In this document: piece after piece, positions 57,356-64,000 of the stretch
Layout of the letters: every line of letters begins with the position of its first letter
Position numbering within the stretch: the first letter of the stretch is position 1
DNA from: Eikenella corrodens
GTDB taxonomy: Bacteria; Pseudomonadota; Gammaproteobacteria; Burkholderiales; Neisseriaceae
Reading direction: 5' to 3'
Assembly (NCBI RefSeq): GCF_900187105.1
Contig: NZ_LT906482.1
Span: 1,984,001-2,048,000, forward strand
DNA: 64,000 nucleotides
Program-made: the position numbers and the translations under genes
The notes under the pieces: model-generated
Told to the model about the DNA's origin: nothing
The model's input: the letters and a program-made list of their open reading frames with translations, nothing else
Database searches by the model: none

Positions 57356-58236
57356 TATTTTCCAAATCCTCTAACAATGGTGGAAACCGTGGTATTGAGC
57401 AGGTCGAGGTAGGTGGGCACCGGGCCGTTTTTGGCGGAAAGCGAATCCACATACAATACGCCGCCGTATTTGGCGCCGGTTTCGCGCGATACTTGCCGCA
57501 TCGGGCGCGGCGATACGGTGCTCTCGCTGAACACTACCGGAATATGGTTTTGCCGCACGGTGTTGATTACGCGGCGCACCTGTTGCGGCGTGCCTTGCTG
57601 CTCGGCATTAATTGGCCATAGATACACTTCTTTAAAGCCGTAGTCGCGTGCCAGATAGCTGAACGCGCCTTCGCTGGTCACCAAGAAACGCTGGTTTTGC
57701 GGCACCCGCGCCAGTTTTTCGCGCAAGGGGCGGTCTAGGTTGCGGATGCGCTGGGCATAGGCGGCGGCGTTGCGGGTGTAGGTGGCGGCGTTTTGCGGGT
57801 CGTATTTAATCAGCGCGTTTTTAATGTTTTCCACATAGATTAAGGCATTGCGGGTAGACATCCAAGCGTGCGGATTGGGCTGGCCGCGATAGGGGCCTTC
57901 ATGAATCGACATCGGGGTAATGCCTTGCGTAACCACCACTGCCGGTTTATTGCGTACGTTTTGGAAGAAACGTTCAAACCAGCGTTCCAGGTTCAGCCCG
58001 TTCCACAGCACCAAATCGGCAGATTGCGCTTTGGCAATGTCTTGCGGCGTGGGCTGGTAATCGTGGATTTCTGCACCCGGCTTGGTAATCGATTCCACCA
58101 CCGCGGCATCCCCCGCCACGTTTTGGGCAATATCCTGGATCACGGTGAAGGTGGTGACTACTTTGAATTTGGCATAAGCCGGCGCGGCCAAGCCTAGAGC
58201 GGCCAGCAGGCAGAATGCGGATAATAATCGGCGCAT
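57355..58236 (-). CDS. sitA: Mn/Fe ABC transporter substrate-binding protein (SitA-like)
   Basis: 293 residues. Signal peptide (about 1-22, ending AYA). Cluster A-I metal-binding protein with candidate ligands His in [10 protein letters not shown], His in QPNPHAWMS, Glu in TSEGAFSY and Asp in LYVDSL. This His-His-Glu-Asp set fits Mn/Fe rather than zinc transporters of the family. First gene of the sitABCD-like operon. Confidence 0.92.
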   Translation of the reverse strand: MRRLLSAFCLLAALGLAAPAYAKFKVVTTFTVIQDIAQNVAGDAAVVESITKPGAEIHDYQPTPQDIAKAQSADLVLWNGLNLERWFERFFQNVRNKPAVVVTQGITPMSIHEGPYRGQPNPHAWMSTRNALIYVENIKNALIKYDPQNAATYTRNAAAYAQRIRNLDRPLREKLARVPQNQRFLVTSEGAFSYLARDYGFKEVYLWPINAEQQGTPQQVRRVINTVRQNHIPVVFSESTVSPRPMRQVSRETGAKYGGVLYVDSLSAKNGPVPTYLDLLNTTVSTIVRGFGK

Positions 58237-58309
58237 TGTTTTCTCCTAATTTGATTTGGTTGAATGGGTGGCAAAGCGAAGCACTTGCCTATTTACATAC
58301 TAGCCTAAA

Positions 58310-58324
58310 TAGAAATTACTATCA
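58310..58324 (-). promoter_or_regulatory. Possible Fur-type operator upstream of sitA
   Basis: On the minus strand TGATAGTAATTTCTA, against the 7-1-7 Fur consensus TGATAATNATTATCA: 12 of the 15 positions agree (counting N), in an AT-rich surround about 75 bases before sitA. A manganese-sensing regulator could use a similar site. Sequence match only. Confidence 0.4.
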
Positions 58325-58551
58325 ATTATTTTATAGTAGTTTTTATATCACCACAGAAAAATCAGCAGAAACAATAAGCCTATATCGCATACGGGATTAT
58401 TTTATGCGTATTTTGCCTTGCTATGCCAGCAATCATTGCTATAGGCAATAGCCTCTTTGACAATTTAAATGGGAGAAAACCGATTGGGCTGGCGGGTAAG
58501 TGCCGTTGTTTTTGCCATACGTTTTGTTATCGGGTGTTAAATCATGCTGCA

Positions 58552-58706
58552 TAGGCTACCTGAAAGTTGGATAACCTGTTTGGGCTGGGTCGAGACACTT
58601 TTCAGCTAGCCTTAGCTTTTCAGATAGCCTTGGTAGCAGCAGAGGCTACCTGAAAACTTAAACAGCATACAGGCAATCAATGTTCCTACCCAGTTTCAGG
58701 TAGCCT
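58552..58706. repeat. Cluster of DUS and variant DUS copies
   Basis: Copies near 58552, 58601 (TTCAGCTAGCCT), 58619 (TTCAGATAGCCT), 58642 and 58694, in alternating orientation. Two have one changed base, so this may be a decaying cluster. The last copy lies just after the cls stop. Confidence 0.7.
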
Positions 58707-58712
58707 TGGCCT

Positions 58713-60164
58713 TTAGCCGGATTGATCCGTTTTGCCCGAACGTTTGCGGCGGCGGAAGCGCCACAGTTGGCGCACGGCGTGGACGGTGGTGGAAAGCCCG
58801 CCGGCCAGCAGCAAAAATATCAGCGGCACCACCAGCAGATAGGGCGCAAACCACAGCAACAGCGCCAGCGCCAGCATACTAATGCCCAGGCTCAGATAGG
58901 ATTTGGCTTCGTTTTCATCCACCGTGCGCGTGCCGTAGAAGTTGCCGCGAAACATGCTGGAAAGCTGCAACAGCTGGCGGGCGGCGGCTTGGGCACGCTG
59001 GCGGCGGTGCCGCTTGGAGAGCATTTGGTGGCGTCGGCGTAGGGCGGCACGGCGTTCGCTGCTGTTGAGCACGATTTCGGTGGCATTGGCGAGGTCTTGC
59101 AGAAACATCTGCTCCAGCTGGTGCACCACCACCGCATCTTCGATGACCACGTCTAATTCGCGGTTGAGATACCAGCTGGAGAAATTGAGATTGGTTGAGC
59201 CCACGCGTGTCCATTGGCCGTCGGCAATGGCACTTTTGGCGTGAATCATCGGCCCGTCCCATTCAAACACTCGCACACCGGCCTCTAAAAGGCTGCGGTA
59301 ACGGATGCGCGACACGCGGCCTATCCAGCGGATATCGGAAGTGCGCGGCACCAGGATACGCACGTCCACACCATCGTTGGCAGCGTTGATCAGGGCTTGG
59401 GTGTAGAGGCGGGTGGGCATGAAATAGGCGTCGGTAAGCCACAGGTTGCGCCGCGCCAGCGCCAGCGCGTTCAAATCCAGCCGCATCATATTGTTGTTGC
59501 TGGGCGTGGTGGCCACTACACCGGCGCGCACCGTGCCGGCAGCCGTGCCGTCATAAGGGGTGATGTTTTCAGGTAGCCTTTCGCCTTGCGAGCGCAGCGT
59601 GTCGGATAAAGCCTGCACCACTTCGGCCACCACCGGCCCCTGTAGTTTCAGCCCGGTATCGCGCCACGGTGCCACGCCTGTGGTCGGATTGCCTTCCCAG
59701 GCGGAAGACACGCACAATCCGCTCACGAAGGCGGTATGGCCGTCTATCACGAAGGATTTGCGGTGGTTGCGCGAGAGCAGGCCGATACCGCTGGCAAAAC
59801 CGGGCGGGTTGTAGGCCACCACTTGCGCACCGGCCTGCTTGAGCGGCTCAAAAAAGCGACACACCGATGGCCACAGGCTGCCGATCCAATCGTACACCAG
59901 CACCACGCTCACGCCCTGGCGGCATTTTTCCACCAGCAAATCTCGCAGCCGCACGCCGAAATCGTTGTCGGCGAAAATATACATTTCAATCAGCACATAA
60001 TGCTCGGCAGCAGTCACTGCTTCCAGCCAGGCGGGAAAGTTTTCGCGGCTGTCCTGCAAGAGTTGCACGCTGTTGCCGCCGTGCATTTCGCTGCTGCTGG
60101 AACGCGCATGCAGCTGGTCGAGCAGCGGCTGCGGGTGGTCGAGGAGGATGGTGCGGTTGGACAT
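58713..60164 (-). CDS. Cardiolipin synthase, phospholipase D family (ClsB-like)
   Basis: 483 residues. Two HKD motifs: His134-Lys136-Asp141 (NHRKSFVIDG) and His308-Lys310-Asp315 (IHAKSAIADG). No N-terminal membrane helices; instead a basic segment (about 365-385) and two C-terminal hydrophobic helices (about 420-460). This differs from ClsA and is closer to ClsB, with an added membrane anchor. It probably joins two phosphatidylglycerols or PG and PE. One DUS in frame near 59568 encodes RLPENI. Confidence 0.87.
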   Translation of the reverse strand: MSNRTILLDHPQPLLDQLHARSSSSEMHGGNSVQLLQDSRENFPAWLEAVTAAEHYVLIEMYIFADNDFGVRLRDLLVEKCRQGVSVVLVYDWIGSLWPSVCRFFEPLKQAGAQVVAYNPPGFASGIGLLSRNHRKSFVIDGHTAFVSGLCVSSAWEGNPTTGVAPWRDTGLKLQGPVVAEVVQALSDTLRSQGERLPENITPYDGTAAGTVRAGVVATTPSNNNMMRLDLNALALARRNLWLTDAYFMPTRLYTQALINAANDGVDVRILVPRTSDIRWIGRVSRIRYRSLLEAGVRVFEWDGPMIHAKSAIADGQWTRVGSTNLNFSSWYLNRELDVVIEDAVVVHQLEQMFLQDLANATEIVLNSSERRAALRRRHQMLSKRHRRQRAQAAARQLLQLSSMFRGNFYGTRTVDENEAKSYLSLGISMLALALLLWFAPYLLVVPLIFLLLAGGLSTTVHAVRQLWRFRRRKRSGKTDQSG

Positions 60165-60229
60165 GATGTGTTTTCGTGTGGGTTTGGTTGGTTTGAGGTT
60201 TCAGGTAGCCTTTTGGATTGGATTGCTAT

Positions 60230-60703
60230 TCAGTAATCCAATTCTTGAGCCAGCACGTCGGCAAGGCTGCTGCCAACAGGAACGCCCAGGTCATCCGAGC
60301 CTGAGTCCTTCAGCACAATTAAAGGGCCGGGCTGCCCGAAATCGTAACAATAGAACACGCCGCCGCCATCGAATGCAATCGGCAGCAAATTGGGCGCGTA
60401 ATACCAGAACTGATAGCCAAAATAATAAGATACAGTTTCTGCCGGTGAGAAGTAGCCAAAATCCTGCCCATTGCCCGTGATGCCGCCGTGCACAGAATAT
60501 TGCCAAAGCTGCATCAGTTCGTTGGGGATATAAAAGTGGGGCGGTAGGCAATATCTGGTGGCACTGAGCTGTACTGAGTAAGGTTCGAGATAGTTTAATG
60601 CGTTGGCGCGTTCGGCTTCGGGCAAAGGGGTGCGGAATGCGGTAATGTCGTCCGGCGTGGCAGGAGGGTGTTGGTCGTAAAATTTAAATGCTTGATACCA
60701 CAT
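60230..60703 (-). CDS. SMI1/KNR4 family protein
   Basis: 157 residues. IPNELMQLWQYSVHGGI, FGYFSPAETVSYYFGY and LLPIAFDGGGVFYCYDF are the hallmarks of the SMI1/KNR4 superfamily. Many bacterial members are immunity proteins against polymorphic or contact-dependent toxins. No toxin gene is adjacent, so it is an orphan here. Rich in aromatic residues. Confidence 0.78.
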   Translation of the reverse strand: MWYQAFKFYDQHPPATPDDITAFRTPLPEAERANALNYLEPYSVQLSATRYCLPPHFYIPNELMQLWQYSVHGGITGNGQDFGYFSPAETVSYYFGYQFWYYAPNLLPIAFDGGGVFYCYDFGQPGPLIVLKDSGSDDLGVPVGSSLADVLAQELDY

Positions 60704-60836
60704 TGCTTTATTCTTTCAATCAAATGCTTTTCGCAAAGCTGTCAGGCATTGCACGTAGCCTTGAGCTTAGGCAAATCAAACTGGTGCAGCGGAAACACAA
60801 TCCACCTGCTATGGCTTGTCAGGTAGCCTGCAGCCT

Positions 60837-62387
60837 TTAAGTTTGCCGATGAATAATGCGGCGAATCAGCAGGCGGTTGGGGGAGAGGGCGGCGGCCACT
60901 TCTGGTTCGGCGGGCAGCGGCTGCCCCAATAGCTGAGCAGCTACCAGTTCGCCGCACAGCGGGGCGGTGGCGAGGCCGCGGCTGCCGTGCCCGCTGTTCA
61001 CAAACAGGCCGGGCAGGTGGGGGCAGGGCAGGTCGGGCAGGCGGTAGTTTTTATCATGGGCGAGTTTGGCGTATTGCACACGCATCGCCGCCCAGTCGCC
61101 CAATGCACCAACGGCGGGCAGGTGGTCGTAGCAGTCTGCGCGCACGGCGGCATGGCCGGACTGGTAGGCAGGCAGGGCGGCGGCGAGTTCGGGCGAGAGT
61201 TGCGCCAGTTTGGCGTGGTTGCCGTCGTCTTCAGCGGTACGCAACTCGCTGTTTTGCTCATTGGGCACGAAGCTGGCACCGAAACAGTGCTGATGACGAT
61301 ACTCCGGTGAAATATAGGCATCGGCGCTTAGGGCGCAGCGCAGCTGTCGGCTGAGGGGCGAGGCCTCGGCCAGGCTGGTTTGGCCGCGGATGAATTGCAG
61401 CGGCAGGGCTTCGGGCAGGATATCGGCCAATTGCTCGGCGCCGCAGCAGAACACGATGTGGCTACCTGAAAAAGTCTGCATGCCTTGCGGCGTATCCACC
61501 GCCAGCTGCCATTCGCTGCCGTGGCGTTGTAGATTGGTGAGGCGGTGCTGCGTGAGCACTCGGATGCGGGGGGATTCGAGCAGGGTGGTGGCGAAGGATG
61601 GCGGGTTGAGCCACGCCCCCTGCGGCCAGAACAGACCGCTTTGCCCACTAAGCGGGATACCGGAAAGCGATTCGGCTTCGGCGGGGCGGACGGCGTAATA
61701 AAGATGGCGGTTGGCGCGTTGCTCGGCCAGTTCGCGGTTGCGGCGGGTTTCGCTCTGATTGTGGTTAAGGTGCAGCACGCCGCAAGCCTGCCAATCCGGG
61801 CTATGGGGCAGAAGGTGTTCGAGCAGACGGCGGCTGTAGCCGTAGCTGCCAAGCAGGAGGCGGGTTTGCAGGGTGGGGTGGGCGGAAATTTTGGCGTAGA
61901 GCAGGCCTTGCCGGTTGCCGGAGGCGGAGCGGGCGGGCTGGTCGTTTTGCTCGAGGATTAGGCTGCTGATACCGCGTCGGGCTAGGGCGTGGGCGGTGGC
62001 CGCGCCGGCAATGCCGCCGCCGATAATCAGCACGCGTTCCACAGGGATGGGCGGCGGCGCGATTTGCCAGGGTTTGCTTGGGCTAGCCTGTTGCGGCACA
62101 GATGGACTGTTTTGCCAAACCGGTTCGCCGAAACCGTATTGTGCCAACTCGGCGGCCGCGGCTGCGGGCAGCAGATAAATATCGCGTTGCAGCGGGTTGG
62201 CATCGGCGGGGATAAAGTTGGCAGCAGAGGCGGCACAACTTTTCAGGTAGCCTTTATCGGGCTCATGGAGGCTACCTGAAAAATCGTCGCTGAGAAAAAT
62301 GCAGGCCGCGCGGGGATGCTGGGAGATGGCGGCGGTAAGCTCTTGCTCGGTAGGGATGCCTTGCCAGATGAGGGTAGGGGTAGTCAT
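60837..62387 (-). CDS. mnmC: FAD-dependent tRNA U34 modification enzyme MnmC (oxidoreductase part)
   Basis: 516 residues from ATG 62387. The FAD-binding VLIIGGGIAGAATAHALA is at about 115-135, followed by the DAO-type oxidoreductase fold and a C-terminal GLFVNSGHGSRGLATAPLCG. It converts the cmnm5 group on U34 of certain tRNAs to nm5. The SAM methyltransferase half of E. coli MnmC is missing; about 110 N-terminal residues replace it. A facing DUS pair (62239-62281) is in frame and encodes SGSL and KGYLKS in that segment; another DUS at 61460 encodes FSGS. Confidence 0.87.
   Translation of the reverse strand: MTTPTLIWQGIPTEQELTAAISQHPRAACIFLSDDFSGSLHEPDKGYLKSCAASAANFIPADANPLQRDIYLLPAAAAAELAQYGFGEPVWQNSPSVPQQASPSKPWQIAPPPIPVERVLIIGGGIAGAATAHALARRGISSLILEQNDQPARSASGNRQGLLYAKISAHPTLQTRLLLGSYGYSRRLLEHLLPHSPDWQACGVLHLNHNQSETRRNRELAEQRANRHLYYAVRPAEAESLSGIPLSGQSGLFWPQGAWLNPPSFATTLLESPRIRVLTQHRLTNLQRHGSEWQLAVDTPQGMQTFSGSHIVFCCGAEQLADILPEALPLQFIRGQTSLAEASPLSRQLRCALSADAYISPEYRHQHCFGASFVPNEQNSELRTAEDDGNHAKLAQLSPELAAALPAYQSGHAAVRADCYDHLPAVGALGDWAAMRVQYAKLAHDKNYRLPDLPCPHLPGLFVNSGHGSRGLATAPLCGELVAAQLLGQPLPAEPEVAAALSPNRLLIRRIIHRQT
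62239..62281. repeat. Two facing DUS copies inside the mnmC coding region
   Basis: TTTCAGGTAGCCT near 62240 and AGGCTACCTGAAA near 62269 lie in the poorly conserved N-terminal part of the protein, with a 16-base spacer. It is the second case in the window of a complete hairpin pair within a gene. Confidence 0.8.
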
Positions 62388-62666
62388 GGCGTTTGCCGGC
62401 TGGTGCGGGCGGGAATGGGAGACGGGAGGCAGTATAGACAGAAGCAGCTGGCGGCGGCAACTTTGGCTTGGCATGTTTCGACGGCATCGGGCAAAAGGCT
62501 ACCTGAAAGCATAGTGTCAACAAAATTCAAACCGCTGCCGGTTTTCAGGTAGCCTTTTACAAACTAAACTCCGCCGAATGCTTGAAATGCGCTTGCCTGC
62601 CCCCAATTTGCCGGGCAATGAGGCTTTAGCCATCCTATTCAACTGAAAACAATAACCGAGAAGATA
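62388..62666. other. Divergent region between mnmC and lon
   Basis: 279 bases. It contains DUS copies near 62497 (plus orientation) and 62543-62556 (opposite), a heat-shock promoter for lon (62581-62608) and, presumably, the mnmC promoter. No gene. Confidence 0.6.
62581..62608 (+). promoter_or_regulatory. Heat-shock (sigma-32 type) promoter of lon
   Basis: CTTGAAA (62581-62587), 13 bases, CCCCAATT (62601-62608), against the consensus CTTGAAA-N13-15-CCCCATnT. It lies 58 bases before the lon start. Confidence 0.75.
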
Positions 62667-64000
62667 ATGACCCAATCCCAGCATAATCCCGCTGAAACCC
62701 GCACCCTGCCGATGTTGCCGCTGCGTGACGTGGTGGTGTATCCGCATATGGTGCTGCCGCTGTTTGTCGGCCGCCCCAAATCCATTGCCGCGCTGGATGC
62801 CGCCATCGAGCAAGACGGGCCGGTGTTCCTTTTGGCGCAGAAAAATCCGGCCAACGAAGACCCCGGCACAGACGATTTGCACACCATCGGCACGCTGGCC
62901 AACATCCTGCAAGTGCTGAAATTGCCCGACGGCACGGTGAAGGTGCTGGTAGAAGGCATGCAGCGCGCCCGCGCATTGTCGGTGAACGACAGCGGCGATT
63001 ATTTCCAAGCCGAAATTGAAGTGCTGGCTGCCGAAGAAAACACCGACGGCCACGACTACGAAGCCCTGCGCCGCACGCTTTTGGCGCAGTTCGACCAGTT
63101 CATCAAGCTCAACAAGAAAATCCCCGGCGAAGTGGCCGGCACCATTCACGGCATCACCGACCACAGCCGCCTGGTGGACACCATTGCCGCCCACTTGCAG
63201 CTCAAGTTGGAGCAGCGGCAGGAGATTTTGGAAATCACCGACGTGGCCGAGCGCATGGAACATCTGCTTGGCCAGCTGGAAGCTGAGCTGGACATTTTGC
63301 AAGTAGAAAAACGTATCCGTGGCCGGGTGAAGCGGCAGATGGAAAAATCCCAGCGCGACTATTATCTGAACGAGCAAGTAAAAGCGATTCAGAAAGAGTT
63401 GGGCGAGGGCGATGAACGCGAAGAGCTCGACCAACTCGAACAGCAGGTGCGCGAAGCCGGCATGAGCAAGGAAGCGGAAGAAAAAGCGCTGGGTGAAATG
63501 AAAAAGCTGCGCATGATGCCGCCGATGTCGGCTGAGTCTTCCGTGGTGCGCAACTATATCGAAACGCTGGTAGACATTCCGTGGAAGAAGAAAAGCAAGG
63601 TCAGCAAAGATATTGTGCAGGCCGATTTGGTGCTCAATGCCGACCACTACGGCTTGGAAAAGGTGAAAGAGCGCATTTTGGAATATTTGGCCGTGCAAAA
63701 ACGCATGAACAAGCTCAAAGGCCCGATTCTGTGCCTGGTGGGCCCGCCCGGCGTGGGTAAAACCTCGCTTGGCCAATCTATTGCCAAAGCCACCGGCCGT
63801 AAATATGTGCGCATGGCTTTGGGCGGCATCCATGACGAGAGCGAAATCCGCGGCCATCGCCGTACCTACATCGGCTCGATGCCGGGCAAAATCATCCAAA
63901 ATATGATTAAAGCCGGCGTGAATAATCCGCTGTTCCTGCTGGACGAAATCGATAAACTCGGCCGCGATTTCCGTGGCGATCCGGCCAGTGCGCTGTTGGA
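62667..64000 (+). CDS. lon: ATP-dependent protease Lon, 5' part
   Basis: 444 codons are present; the gene runs off the right edge. N-terminal LON substrate-recognition domain (LPMLPLRDVVVYPHMVLPLF), a helical region with EKSQRDYYLNEQVKAIQKEL, then the AAA+ domain with Walker A GPPGVGKTSLGQSIA and Walker B FLLDEIDKLG. The proteolytic domain would lie beyond the window. Lon degrades misfolded and regulatory proteins. The ATG at 62667 follows GAGAAG. Confidence 0.96.
   Translation, partial: MTQSQHNPAETRTLPMLPLRDVVVYPHMVLPLFVGRPKSIAALDAAIEQDGPVFLLAQKNPANEDPGTDDLHTIGTLANILQVLKLPDGTVKVLVEGMQRARALSVNDSGDYFQAEIEVLAAEENTDGHDYEALRRTLLAQFDQFIKLNKKIPGEVAGTIHGITDHSRLVDTIAAHLQLKLEQRQEILEITDVAERMEHLLGQLEAELDILQVEKRIRGRVKRQMEKSQRDYYLNEQVKAIQKELGEGDEREELDQLEQQVREAGMSKEAEEKALGEMKKLRMMPPMSAESSVVRNYIETLVDIPWKKKSKVSKDIVQADLVLNADHYGLEKVKERILEYLAVQKRMNKLKGPILCLVGPPGVGKTSLGQSIAKATGRKYVRMALGGIHDESEIRGHRRTYIGSMPGKIIQNMIKAGVNNPLFLLDEIDKLGRDFRGDPASALL

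Larger units (their letters stand above)
58237..58712. other. Intergenic region between the metal importer and cardiolipin synthase
   Basis: 476 bases without a supported gene. The first part is AT-rich and carries the sitA promoter side with a Fur-like palindrome (58310-58324). The second part (58550-58712) is a cluster of five DUS or DUS-like copies, including the variants TTCAGCTAGCCT and TTCAGATAGCCT. Confidence 0.55.

Noticed and set aside
62517-63899. A 460-codon open frame on the minus strand
   Set aside because: It lies opposite lon, which has full family similarity; the antisense frame has no recognisable domain and is a by-product of GC-rich codon use.

Overview
The window looks like chromosome from an Eikenella species (Neisseriaceae, Betaproteobacteria). 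The strongest evidence is the roughly one hundred copies, in both orientations, of the 12-mer AGGCTACCTGAA. This is the Eikenella dialect of the neisserial DNA uptake sequence (DUS), recognised here from memory of the published dialects. Gene content agrees: a cbb3 oxidase operon with ccoNOQP, BamC and BamD lipoproteins, a single-domain MnmC-type oxidoreductase, PgpA next to ThiL, a CNP1-like secreted protein, and GC-rich DNA. I saw no prophage, insertion sequence, CRISPR array or rRNA operon. There is one tRNA gene, tRNA-Pro(GGG).

Layout. 1-6.2 kb: the start of a heptose-7-phosphate kinase gene, an Asp/Glu racemase, prfA, a small secreted protein, the ABC-F ATPase yheS and a lipoprotein DegP-type protease, all on the minus strand. 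6.4-9.7 kb: a cold-shock gene diverging from clpS-clpA. 10.1-17.3 kb: a six-gene cluster RDD / SpoIIM-like / DUF4129 / DUF4350 / MoxR AAA+ ATPase / DUF58, the least understood multi-gene system here. 17.7-24.7 kb: rpsU, pgeF with an M14 carboxypeptidase, adk, a CNP1-like protein, msbA, dsbB and a CsbD-like protein. 25-30 kb: dapA-bamC, a small membrane protein with rdgB and a secreted nuclease, and a ferredoxin-NADP reductase. 30.5-33.2 kb: tRNA-Pro, a MerR-like gene, ihfA and an M61 peptidase. 33.4-39.7 kb: ccoNOQP, serS, a PHP-domain exonuclease and two small genes. 39.8-44.7 kb: xerC, a thioesterase, clpB and a TerB/DUF533 protein. 44.7-49.6 kb: zapG-like, DUF4279, pgpA-thiL, and rluD diverging from bamD. 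49.7-54.6 kb: a second small secreted protein, a DnaJ-domain protein, a second ferredoxin-NADP reductase, aroG and two tandem RDD proteins. 54.7-58.2 kb: a four-gene Mn/Fe ABC importer. 58.7-64 kb: cardiolipin synthase, a SMI1/KNR4 protein, mnmC and the 5' part of lon.

Themes. Protein quality control is well represented (clpS, clpA, clpB, lon, degP, a DnaJ-domain protein). clpB and lon each have an upstream match to a heat-shock (sigma-32) promoter. Envelope assembly is another theme (bamC, bamD, msbA, dsbB, pgeF, cls, pgpA). Many intergenic spaces carry two DUS copies facing each other, so the uptake signal doubles as a hairpin or probable terminator. Other copies lie inside reading frames and encode recurring short peptides. 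A second repeat with a 24-bp unit is joined directly to a DUS at four loci. At one of them it runs in frame into the start of the nuclease gene.
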